Positions 1-6,025 of a DNA stretch of 6,025 nucleotides are shown piece by piece (position 1 is the first letter of the stretch; the number at the start of each line of letters is the position of its first letter). A program made the translations under genes and the position numbers. Where the stretch lies: positions 1-6,025 of the forward strand of contig CAKQNH010000328.1 in assembly GCA_934255105.1 (NCBI GenBank), given 5' to 3'. The notes under the pieces were generated by a model. It worked only from the letters and a program-made list of their open reading frames with translations. It had not been told where the DNA came from and made no database searches. This stretch comes from an uncultured Pirellulaceae bacterium. GTDB lineage: Bacteria > Planctomycetota > Planctomycetia > Pirellulales > Pirellulaceae.

Positions 1-163
1 GACTTGTCGTAGCTTTTAACGCGAACCTTCACCACACACTGTGTATGACGGTGCAAAACAGTTCTATCCCAAGCCAGCCTGCCGCCAAACAACTCTCCAC
101 CGTGTAAATCCTTCCCGCTCCGTAGTCACCGCCAAAGCTACGACAAGTCGCAGCAGTCCAAAG
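1..163. repeat. Copy 1 of a terminal-inverted-repeat unit (left end cut by window edge)
   Basis: Positions 134-163 carry a 30-nt terminal repeat that starts AAAGCTACGACAAG and ends CAGCAGTCCAAAG. Positions 1-16 (GACTTGTCGTAGCTTT) are the exact reverse complement of its first 16 bases, so the outer 14 bases of the left arm should lie just before the window; a full copy would be about 177 bp. The same 30-mer recurs without a mismatch at 982-1011 in copy 2. The core (17-133) aligns with the core of copy 2 only after reverse complementing, so the copies lie in opposite orientation. No transposase is present, which suggests a non-autonomous miniature element or a structured intergenic repeat. A short frame on the minus strand (about 172 to 29, GTG start, 47 codons) crosses the unit, but I do not call it a gene. 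Confidence 0.8.
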
Positions 164-186
164 ACGCTCCACCTGCAAAAAGCGTC
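163..186 (-). terminator. Small hairpin after the DUF1499 gene, possible weak terminator
   Basis: GACGCT (163-168) and AGCGTC (181-186) are perfect complements and enclose a 12-nt loop, giving a 6-bp stem about 42 nt past the DUF1499 stop codon. In the minus direction the stem is followed by CTTTGG, the outer end of repeat copy 1. There is no real U-tract, so factor-independent termination would be weak; the stem could simply be part of the repeat's 3' structure. Confidence 0.25.
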
Positions 187-227
187 GATAATTAAGTCTA
201 CGTCCTCGCCCCGAACGGCCGAAGCAT

Positions 228-635
228 TCAAACAAGCTGCTTGGACAGCAGCTCTGACAATCGCTCCATCCGCCGGCGATTGGCCCCAAAGTCATAATAG
301 CCCAGCCGGGCTGCCGAGCGGAAATGCAACAACCCGCTCTTCTCATCAGCCAGGAATTCAACGTCATCGCGGAAGCGAAATATTAGGCTACTGAACACTG
401 CGTGCAAATAATTCTCTCGCCGCTCGACCACGCGTACGCGCGGCATCGTCGACAGCAGGCTAGCTACATGCTCGATCGCCTGGGCTGCGGAGCCACTGAA
501 TCTCAGCGGCTGCATCGTCTGCTCAGCGCGCGAGGCCTGAGTGCAGACACAGTTCGGTTTGGCCGGACAATCTCGCAGCGAGCCTGTCGGCGGATTCGGT
601 GGTTGCGTTTCGGGAGCAGGCATAGGCTGGCACAC
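228..635 (-). CDS. DUF1499 family protein, small stand-alone form
   Basis: The 135-residue product matches the DUF1499 pattern from end to end. It has a CPAKPNCV motif at residues 23-30, a central YLHAVFSS...FRDDVEF segment at about 76-94, and an RSAARLGYYDFGANRRRME block at about 106-124. These are the hallmark conserved stretches of the family, whose biochemical function is not established. I see no convincing signal peptide or membrane segment, so it is probably soluble; the N-terminal 20 residues are proline-rich and look disordered. The start is uncertain: GTG at 635-633 and ATG at 623-621 are in the same frame, neither has a visible Shine-Dalgarno site, and an in-frame stop at 668-666 caps the extension. 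Either start leaves the domain complete. The gene is 439 bp downstream of hrpA on the same strand, with repeats between, so it is probably its own transcription unit. Confidence 0.85.
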   Translation of the reverse strand: MCQPMPAPETQPPNPPTGSLRDCPAKPNCVCTQASRAEQTMQPLRFSGSAAQAIEHVASLLSTMPRVRVVERRENYLHAVFSSLIFRFRDDVEFLADEKSGLLHFRSAARLGYYDFGANRRRMERLSELLSKQLV

Positions 636-662
636 GTTAAGATCAGGAACCGAAAGATGTCG

Positions 663-691
663 ATTTTACTACTGTAAGCACCCACGCATAA
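663..691 (-). promoter_or_regulatory. Possible sigma70-like promoter for the DUF1499 gene
   Basis: Reading the minus strand, TAAAAT (668-663) resembles a -10 box (5 of 6 consensus bases). TTATGC (691-686) is a weak -35 (3 of 6) at a 17-nt spacing. Transcription would begin near 656, about 20 nt before the GTG start. The -35 candidate lies inside the arm of the 94-bp palindromic element, so the element may supply part of the promoter. This rests on consensus matching alone. Confidence 0.22.
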
Positions 692-768
692 GTTACCTGG
701 CATATCAATTAACCCTGGCTAACGGCAAAGCGGCCAATTATGCGCATAAACTTATGCGCGGGTGCTTA
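675..768. repeat. 94-bp palindromic element with 21-bp inverted ends, TA-bounded (MITE-like)
   Basis: The left arm 675-695 (TAAGCACCCACGCATAAGTTA) is matched by the reverse complement of 748-768 at 19 of 21 positions. Both ends read TA (675-676 and 767-768), which would fit a TA target duplication of the mariner/IS630 kind with inverted repeats beginning AGCACCC. The 52-nt interior has no coding potential; it includes a smaller complementary pair, TGGC (716-719) with GCCA (733-736), and a palindrome ATGCGCAT (740-747). The element sits 40 bp upstream of the DUF1499 start. It shares no sequence with the two larger repeat units on either side. It could instead be a regulatory cruciform or RNA hairpin; a second genomic copy would be needed to prove mobility. 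Confidence 0.6.
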
Positions 769-817
769 TCATGTGAGCCTGGGTTCAGAAATCGAGTACT
801 TGATTCACCGGCAAGCT

Positions 818-1011
818 CTTTGGACTGCTGGGGCTTGTCGTAGCTTTTAGTGGCCACCGTGAAGCGCCCAACCGCTCCACGACGGAGAGCTGCCTAGCAG
901 AGGGGAAGTCGGTGCAACACGCAGACTTTAGATCGCACTGTGTCGTACCGTCTAACATATCCTAGGCCCGAGCGTGGCGCGAAAGCTACGACAAGTCGCA
1001 GCAGTCCAAAG
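818..1011. repeat. Copy 2 of the terminal-inverted-repeat unit (complete, 194 bp)
   Basis: The left arm 818-847 and the reverse complement of the right arm 982-1011 agree at 28 of 30 positions, differing only in the middle (GCTGGGGC against GCTGCGAC). The right arm is identical to 134-163 of copy 1. The 134-bp core carries no recognisable gene. I see no clear direct target duplication in the flanks (left ...GCAAGCT, right TTGCTTTG...). The arms could fold into a 30-bp stem closing a large loop in DNA or RNA. Its near edge is 63 nt past the hrpA stop codon, so it would lie in the hrpA 3' untranslated region if transcription reads through. Confidence 0.85.
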
Positions 1012-1036
1012 TTGCTTTGACGCCAACCAAAGGCAA
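1012..1036 (-). terminator. Small bulged hairpin after hrpA, possible weak terminator
   Basis: TTGCTTTG (1012-1019) pairs with CAAAGGCAA (1028-1036) as an 8-bp stem with one bulged base and an 8-nt loop, about 38 nt past the hrpA stop codon. In the transcript the stem abuts the CTTTGG end of repeat copy 2, just as the hairpin at 163-186 abuts copy 1. It has no U-tract and is AU-rich, so terminator activity is only a possibility. Confidence 0.25.
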
Positions 1037-1074
1037 TTTCATTACTCATACTCGCTTGCACATAGAGTCTCTCA

Positions 1075-4000
1075 TCAACATTGCGATTCTATCGCGTCGA
1101 TCAGCCCGTTCACCTTTTTGGGAGAGACGCTGACCTTGGTACCCAATTGTTGAGCAAAGATCGACACGCGGAGTTCTTCAATCATCCATCTGAGCTCGCT
1201 CAGTTGCTGCTGGATGGCGGGCTGGTGGGCCGCGTCGCTAGCGGCCAAGCGGTGGTGACTCTGCCAAGCTGTAGCGACCGGTTCAAATAGCTTTTTGTCC
1301 TTGGCCACACCACCACTTTTCAGCTTATCGACCCGAGCCCGCATGCCTTGAAAGTACCGAGGATACTCAGACAGCCACTGCCATGGTGTTTCGCGCAAGA
1401 ACCCTGCCGCGAGCAGCCGCTGCGACTGTTCGCGCAGATCGCCGTACACTTCGTGCCAAGTCGCCGGAGTCTTCTCCAACAACAGCCGCACTTGGTGCAC
1501 TTGCTCAGCCAACTTGGGAAACCATGTAGCGACCTCTTGTGTGGCTATGGAGATCTGCCCAGCAGCGCGCGCATTGCGAGCCTCAAATTCTTCGCGATTG
1601 CGAATCGGAGGTTGTCCATCGATCAAAGCCATGCGGACCAGCAGCTCTTGCAATTGATTGGTCCACTGGCTGCCGGACATCACATGCCCGAGTTTGACGC
1701 AGCTAGGCGTAAAGTCGGGCAGATGAGCGACTTGGCTGCGCAGCGAACGATGGTGCTTGGTGGCCAGCAAACGCGTCAGGCCATGGCGGGTTAGCCGCTC
1801 CGCTTCCAGCTCCGTATCGGCCAGGCGCAGGTGCACTTTTTCATTCTCCGCGACCAGGGCAGGGTAGGCTGCGACCAACAGCCCGCCGCGGCGCACGGCA
1901 ACGGGCTCTGGAATCCCGTCAAAGTCGTTGGCTGTCACCAGCCGATCGGTCCAGTCGCTGTGGCTGACGCTGCCCACGGCGGAGCGCCCGAGCGCAGCGG
2001 GCGGCGGTGCGAGCGCGGCTTGCAGTTTGATTAGATCGCGTCCGCTATCGACCAGCTTCCCTTCATCATCGACCACGTTGACTTGAAATCGCAAGTGCTC
2101 GGGCAACTTGTCCAAAGCGAAATGGGATGGCTGGATCCGCTCCCCCGCATGAGCAGTCATGGCCGCAGCCAGCGCGGTGGTGAATGGCTGATCCCGCGAG
2201 GCCTGCGACAACCCACTCGCCATGCGTTTGGCCACATCGGGTGCCGGAATGAAATTGGTTCGCAGTGATTTAGGCAACCCACGAATCAAATGCAAAATTT
2301 TCTCTTCCAACAACCCCGGCACCAGCCAACCCAGCGACTCTTCGCTCACTTGCCGCAATGCGGCCTGTGGAATGGTTATCGTCACACCGTCGTTGGCATG
2401 GCCCGGCTCAAAATGGTAGCTCAGCGGTAGTTCGGTCGGCCCAGCATGGAACGCATTGGGAAAGGCTTCTTCGACTGGTATCTCGGGCGCTTGCGGTTCG
2501 AGCAGGTCTTCAGGTCGCATCCACAACGCGCGCTCGGCGGGCTGACCCTGATGCTTGCGCAGCCAGGCGCGCAAGCTGGCCAAATCGAATACGTCTGTTG
2601 GAATGCGGCTAGTGTAAAACGATGCTAGATGATAGCGATCGAGGATGTAATCTCTCGATCGAGTGCGTTGGACCAATTCGTGCATGTCGGCCAGCATCTC
2701 TTGGTTGTGCAGATAGAACGCTTCGCGACAGTCCCACTCTCCCTCGACCAAGCCATGTTCGATTAGCATGTCGCGGGCCGCATCGGGATCGATGGGTGCC
2801 AACTGCGCTCGCTGGCCACTGACGATGGTCAAGCCATACAGAGTGCTGCGTTTGTATACGAGCGCGGCTCCCGTCTTGCTGCTCCAGTGAGGGTCGGTGT
2901 AATTGTGTTTTAGCAGTTCTGCAGCGGCTTGCTCGATCCACTCGACATCGATCTCGGCAACCGTACGACCGTAGCGTTTGGCCGTTTCCACAATCTCAGC
3001 AGCCATGATCCATTTGGGTTTGCGTCGAAACAATCCCGAGCCGGGCCAGAGTGCGATCGACAATCCTCCGCAAGCTTTGTATTCGTAGGTGTCGCCACGC
3101 TGGGCCACACCACTGATCAGCCCCGCCAACAACGATTGATGGATCGCTGCGTAACCTTCGGGCCGCTTGAGTTTTTCAGTTGCCTCTTCGTTCTTCAGGT
3201 TCTGAGACTTGGAGCCCTTTTGGTGGCGTCGTTCGCTGGGGGCTTCCATGCGCTCGCGATCGATGGGTGGCAAGTGGAATTGTCGTTTGCCGCATTTGAT
3301 GCCCGCGCTGGCTAACAGCTCCTTCAATTGGCGCACGACGTCGCCCCATTCGCGAAAGCCTTGCGGAGACAAGAACTTTTGGCTGAGCGCCTTTTGCAAT
3401 CGCGAACGTCCGAGGTCGTTTTTCAAATGTTCGTAGAAATCCCACAGTCGCAGATAGCTCAGAAAGTCGCTGTGTGGATCGGCAAAAATCGCATGCGCTT
3501 CATCGGCTTGGGGACGCAGGCCGGCCGGTCGTTGGCGAACATCTTGGGTTTCCAGCGCCGCCGCGATAATCACGACTTCCGCCACACAATTTCGCTCGTG
3601 GGCCTCCAGCAGCATCCGCCCTACGCGAGGTTCGCAGGGGAGACGTCCCAACTGGCTGCCGATGTGCGTCAGGTTGCCGCCAGCGTCGATCGCTCCCAAC
3701 TCGCGCAGGGTTCGCTCCGCATCTCGCAGCGACTCGGCGCTGGGCGGATCCAGTAGCGGGAACTCCGCGAGGGCACCTAAACGGAGCGTCTTGCTCTGGA
3801 GCATGACGCTGGCCAAATCGCTGCGGCGGATCTCCGGCGTCGTAAACCGACTGCGAGTGGTATAGTCATCCTGCGAGTACAAGCGAATGCAGATGCCTGG
3901 TCCGATACGGCCGCAACGACCGGCGCGCTGATTGGCCGACGCTTGCGACACGCCTTCGATGGGCAGGCGCTGGACTTTACTGCGCGGTGCGTAGCGTGAA

Positions 4001-5169
4001 ATGCGAACCAGCCCCGTATCGATCACGTAGCGAATGCCCGGTACGGTCAACGATGACTCGGCCACGTTGGTCGACAGCACGATGCGTCGCTGTCCGTGCG
4101 GAGTAAAAATCTTGTTCTGATCCGCATGGCTCAGCCGCGCGTAGAGTGGCAAAATGTCGACGTTGGTACCAATGCGAGTGAAATGACCTCGCAGGTGTTT
4201 GTGCGTTTCGCGGATATCGAGTTCCGTAGGCAGGAACACCAGAATATCCCCCGGACCCTCCGCGATCAATTCATCGCTGGCCTCGGCAATAGCCGCCAAC
4301 TGTTCGTCAAGAGAGTTAGAGACGTCGCTGTCGTCGTCTGCGAAGGGTCGATAGCGCATCTCGACGGGATAGGTTCGTCCGGAGACTTCGACGATCGGGG
4401 CTGGACCCTGCTCGTCGGCAAAATGTTCTGCGAAGCGCTGCGGGTCGATAGTAGCCGATGTGATGATCAGCTTCAGGTCGGGCCGCCGTCCGGACAACTG
4501 CCGCAAATAGCCCAGCAAGAAATCGATGTTCAGCGACCGCTCGTGAGCTTCGTCGATAATCAGCGCATCGTACTGATCCAAGAAGCGATCGCTCTGCGTC
4601 TCGGCCAGGAGCACTCCATCGGTCATGAGCTTAACCAGCGTGTCTGGGCTGGTGGCGTCGGTGAAGCGGATTTTAAAACCGACGCGTTGGCCGACCGTAG
4701 ATGACAGTTCTTCTGCCAAGCGACTGGACACCGCGCGGGCCGCCAATCGTCGCGGTTGGGTGTGGCCGATCATCGCCGAAGCTCCCAAGCCGGCTTCCAA
4801 ACACAACTTGGGTAACTGTGTACTCTTACCCGAGCCGGTCTCACCGCACACGACGATCGTCTGCCGCGTGCGAATCAGATCGACAATCTGCTCGCGATGC
4901 GCCGTAATGGGCAGCTCGGGATCAAAGCTCAGCGGTGGCACGTTAGCCGCTCGTGCGGCGCACTGGGCAACTGAGGCCGCCGCGCGCTCGTGCCACTGTG
5001 CCAGGGCCTGAGGACTGGGTGCCTGTGGATTGGCCGTCTGGATTCCGGAAGAATTGTGCGCATGCAGGCGTTGCCAAGCTTTAAGCAATGCGTAGCGATC
5101 TCGCCGCATCGCCTGCTGGATCAAGGCTGGCGGCTCGGGAAGGTGAGCCCTAGATTGTTTGCGATTCAT
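1075..5169 (-). CDS. hrpA: ATP-dependent RNA helicase HrpA (DEAH box)
   Basis: This 1364-residue protein is a complete HrpA, slightly longer than the roughly 1300 residues of E. coli HrpA. Helicase motifs are in order: Walker A GETGSGKS (109-116), motif Ia TQPRRLAA (137-144), DEAH (206-209), SAT (238-240), TNVAESSLTVPGI (367-379) and QRAGRCGR (414-421). An HA2-type region (about 470-600), an OB-fold region with SIALWPGSGLFRRKPKW (704-720) and the long HrpA-specific C-terminal DUF3418 region (about 775-1360) follow. The C-terminus WMIEELRVSIFAQQLGT (1328-1344) is a strong HrpA signature. The enzyme is a cytoplasmic ATP-driven RNA helicase; in E. coli it has been linked to fimbrial mRNA processing and to rescue of stalled ribosomes. 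The ATG at 5169-5167 directly follows the TAG of the preceding gene and has no clear Shine-Dalgarno site, which argues for translational coupling. A later Met (residue 21) is possible but less likely. All catalytic motifs are intact. A charged insertion occupies about residues 631-672. Confidence 0.97.
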   Translation of the reverse strand: MNRKQSRAHLPEPPALIQQAMRRDRYALLKAWQRLHAHNSSGIQTANPQAPSPQALAQWHERAAASVAQCAARAANVPPLSFDPELPITAHREQIVDLIRTRQTIVVCGETGSGKSTQLPKLCLEAGLGASAMIGHTQPRRLAARAVSSRLAEELSSTVGQRVGFKIRFTDATSPDTLVKLMTDGVLLAETQSDRFLDQYDALIIDEAHERSLNIDFLLGYLRQLSGRRPDLKLIITSATIDPQRFAEHFADEQGPAPIVEVSGRTYPVEMRYRPFADDDSDVSNSLDEQLAAIAEASDELIAEGPGDILVFLPTELDIRETHKHLRGHFTRIGTNVDILPLYARLSHADQNKIFTPHGQRRIVLSTNVAESSLTVPGIRYVIDTGLVRISRYAPRSKVQRLPIEGVSQASANQRAGRCGRIGPGICIRLYSQDDYTTRSRFTTPEIRRSDLASVMLQSKTLRLGALAEFPLLDPPSAESLRDAERTLRELGAIDAGGNLTHIGSQLGRLPCEPRVGRMLLEAHERNCVAEVVIIAAALETQDVRQRPAGLRPQADEAHAIFADPHSDFLSYLRLWDFYEHLKNDLGRSRLQKALSQKFLSPQGFREWGDVVRQLKELLASAGIKCGKRQFHLPPIDRERMEAPSERRHQKGSKSQNLKNEEATEKLKRPEGYAAIHQSLLAGLISGVAQRGDTYEYKACGGLSIALWPGSGLFRRKPKWIMAAEIVETAKRYGRTVAEIDVEWIEQAAAELLKHNYTDPHWSSKTGAALVYKRSTLYGLTIVSGQRAQLAPIDPDAARDMLIEHGLVEGEWDCREAFYLHNQEMLADMHELVQRTRSRDYILDRYHLASFYTSRIPTDVFDLASLRAWLRKHQGQPAERALWMRPEDLLEPQAPEIPVEEAFPNAFHAGPTELPLSYHFEPGHANDGVTITIPQAALRQVSEESLGWLVPGLLEEKILHLIRGLPKSLRTNFIPAPDVAKRMASGLSQASRDQPFTTALAAAMTAHAGERIQPSHFALDKLPEHLRFQVNVVDDEGKLVDSGRDLIKLQAALAPPPAALGRSAVGSVSHSDWTDRLVTANDFDGIPEPVAVRRGGLLVAAYPALVAENEKVHLRLADTELEAERLTRHGLTRLLATKHHRSLRSQVAHLPDFTPSCVKLGHVMSGSQWTNQLQELLVRMALIDGQPPIRNREEFEARNARAAGQISIATQEVATWFPKLAEQVHQVRLLLEKTPATWHEVYGDLREQSQRLLAAGFLRETPWQWLSEYPRYFQGMRARVDKLKSGGVAKDKKLFEPVATAWQSHHRLAASDAAHQPAIQQQLSELRWMIEELRVSIFAQQLGTKVSVSPKKVNGLIDAIESQC

Positions 5170-5172
5170 CTA
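5167..5172 (-). promoter_or_regulatory. Zero-gap stop/start junction TAGATG (radical SAM gene to hrpA)
   Basis: On the minus strand the stop TAG (5172-5170) is followed at once by ATG (5169-5167). There is no room for a separate promoter and no purine-rich ribosome site just before it, so hrpA translation probably depends on ribosomes terminating on the upstream gene. Planctomycete genes often lack Shine-Dalgarno sites, which weakens the coupling argument slightly. Confidence 0.6.
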
Positions 5173-6025
5173 TGAAAGTGGAGCGTCCGACTGGGTGAGC
5201 GGCTGGGTATCGATGGCGTACGTCTGCGGCGAGCTGGGGGTCTTGGGAAGGTCTGGATCAATCCACTCGTCCGCTTTGAAGAATTTCCCGTAAGCGCCAA
5301 AGTCATTGAAGGCGATCCACTTAGCAAACCTGACCGCCCAGCTCCGCTCGGGGATCTCTGTACCCGGAGCGTACTGCGAGCGACGCGGAATGGTGGCTTG
5401 CAATTCGGCGATGGCGGTCTTGCGCTGCGTCGTGTCGCGGGCATTGTGTTTTTTAGCCAGTTCGATCAGCAGATCGGGCCGCTCCATCACCACGCAGCCG
5501 CGAGTGTGCTGCGCGGTCAATTCTCTGAAGTCTCGTAGGAATTGACTGTCATTAAATGTCTCCTTCAACGGTCGATCGTCGTGGATGTTTTCGGTCGCCA
5601 ATTGAATAATCGGACAGGGCTCGATGTCCCCCGCAGGACCGATGTGATGCGTAAAGCCGGTCACGGCAGGGCACAACGCGCGACCAGCACCATCGTGATA
5701 AGCGTCGATGACGATGATCGGCTTGGTGGCCCGTGTATCTACTACAAACTGTCGCACGCGACGCAGTTGGTCCGGCTCAAGCGCCAGCTCAGGCATCGGC
5801 AGTGGACCCATCGGTCGGTAGACGTGGAACCAACAATACATCACCCCCATCTCGATCAGGCTATCGACCCAGCGGTCGGTAACCAGATCATCGATGTTGG
5901 TCCGGCAGACGCTGGTGCAGACACCGGTCAGGACTTTATGGTTCAGGCAATTCTGGATGCCTTGCATACTTTGACTGTAGACTTCGGGGCGCCCGCGCCG
6001 CTGGTCGCTAACGATCTCCGATCCC
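5170..6025 (-). CDS. Radical SAM-type protein, C-terminal part (5' end outside window)
   Basis: The frame is open from the window edge to a TAG at 5172-5170, giving 284 visible codons. The N-terminal CxxxCxxC motif that binds the SAM-cleaving cluster would lie beyond the edge, so the assignment rests on the C-terminal half. The stretch LTGVCTSVCRTNIDDL (near 5931-5884) and the following MGVMYCWFHVYRPMGP fit the later strands of a radical SAM barrel. CPAVTGFTHHIGPAGDIEPCP (about 5673-5611) is the Cys...G.I.P.GD..PCP pattern of SPASM/Twitch-like auxiliary-cluster tails, with a further Cys in TRGCVVMERP (near 5496). The Met at 5967 is internal: upstream codons are open and match the barrel style (RPEVYSQS). 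The substrate is unknown. The last 60 or so residues are low in conserved motifs. Its stop touches the hrpA start, so the two share an operon. A non-SAM Fe-S protein cannot be excluded without the 5' end. Confidence 0.75.
   Translation of the reverse strand, partial: GSEIVSDQRRGRPEVYSQSMQGIQNCLNHKVLTGVCTSVCRTNIDDLVTDRWVDSLIEMGVMYCWFHVYRPMGPLPMPELALEPDQLRRVRQFVVDTRATKPIIVIDAYHDGAGRALCPAVTGFTHHIGPAGDIEPCPIIQLATENIHDDRPLKETFNDSQFLRDFRELTAQHTRGCVVMERPDLLIELAKKHNARDTTQRKTAIAELQATIPRRSQYAPGTEIPERSWAVRFAKWIAFNDFGAYGKFFKADEWIDPDLPKTPSSPQTYAIDTQPLTQSDAPLS

Larger units (their letters stand above)
636..1074. other. Gene-free intergenic region between hrpA and the DUF1499 gene
   Basis: No frame here resembles a known protein. 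About two thirds is accounted for by the 94-bp palindromic element (675-768) and the 194-bp inverted-repeat unit (818-1011). The spacer 769-817 shows no structure that I can defend. The segment 1012-1074 is the 3' flank of hrpA, with one small hairpin. The open frames across this region run through repeats and lack family motifs, so I treat them as chance. Confidence 0.75.

Noticed and set aside
29..367. Minus-strand frame of 112 codons overlapping the DUF1499 gene and repeat copy 1
   Set aside because: Its first half overlaps the well-supported DUF1499 frame on the same strand, and its second half is repeat sequence. Only the short ESCLA part is of interest, and it is reported as a finding rather than a gene.
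541..843. Plus-strand frame of 100 codons across the DUF1499 5' end and the 94-bp element
   Set aside because: It runs antisense to DUF1499, then through a palindromic element and into the arm of copy 2. No family motif is visible, so it is judged a chance frame.
4096..4704. Long plus-strand open frame of 202 codons opposite hrpA
   Set aside because: It lies wholly antisense to the helicase core of hrpA, whose motifs are unmistakable. The plus-strand product has no recognisable domain, and long antisense frames are expected in GC-rich genes.
2600..4900. Frequent CGATCG/GATC hexamers in hrpA
   Set aside because: They look more common than chance by eye, but I did not count them rigorously. 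They can arise from Asp, Ile and Arg codon runs, and they show no regular spacing or intergenic clustering.
5166..5444. Minus-strand frame of 92 codons overlapping the radical SAM gene
   Set aside because: It is an out-of-frame shadow of the radical SAM reading frame, with an Arg/Ser/Pro-rich product typical of a wrong frame in GC-rich DNA.

Overview
The window looks like chromosomal DNA of a planctomycete, most likely a Pirellulaceae-type genome (Rhodopirellula/Blastopirellula relatives). This is an inference from protein character, the lack of clear Shine-Dalgarno sites and the repeat-laden intergenic DNA; no database search was possible. All three recognisable genes lie on the minus strand, so transcription runs from high to low coordinates.

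Layout in transcription order. (1) 6025-5170: the C-terminal 284 codons of a radical SAM-type protein whose start and expected iron-sulfur motif lie outside the window. (2) 5169-1075: a complete 1364-residue HrpA, a DEAH-box ATP-dependent RNA helicase, whose ATG directly follows the TAG of the radical SAM gene (TAGATG, no gap). The two are almost certainly co-transcribed and probably translationally coupled. (3) 1074-636: a 439-bp gene-free stretch holding two palindromic elements. (4) 635-228: a small stand-alone DUF1499 protein. (5) 227-1: non-coding DNA with a second copy of one of those elements, cut by the window edge.

The most unusual content is in the first 1.1 kb. Two units with matching 30-bp terminal inverted repeats (1-163, left end truncated, and 818-1011, complete at 194 bp) bracket the DUF1499 gene. 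Their cores are diverged but align in opposite orientation, and one block reads as a shared ESCLA peptide string with mostly synonymous differences. Each unit begins 63-64 nt past the stop codon of the gene upstream of it in transcription order, next to a small hairpin. Between them, in front of the DUF1499 gene, lies a different 94-bp element (675-768) with 21-bp inverted repeats bounded by TA, resembling a mariner/IS630-type miniature element. I see no tRNA, rRNA, CRISPR array, transposase or phage gene.
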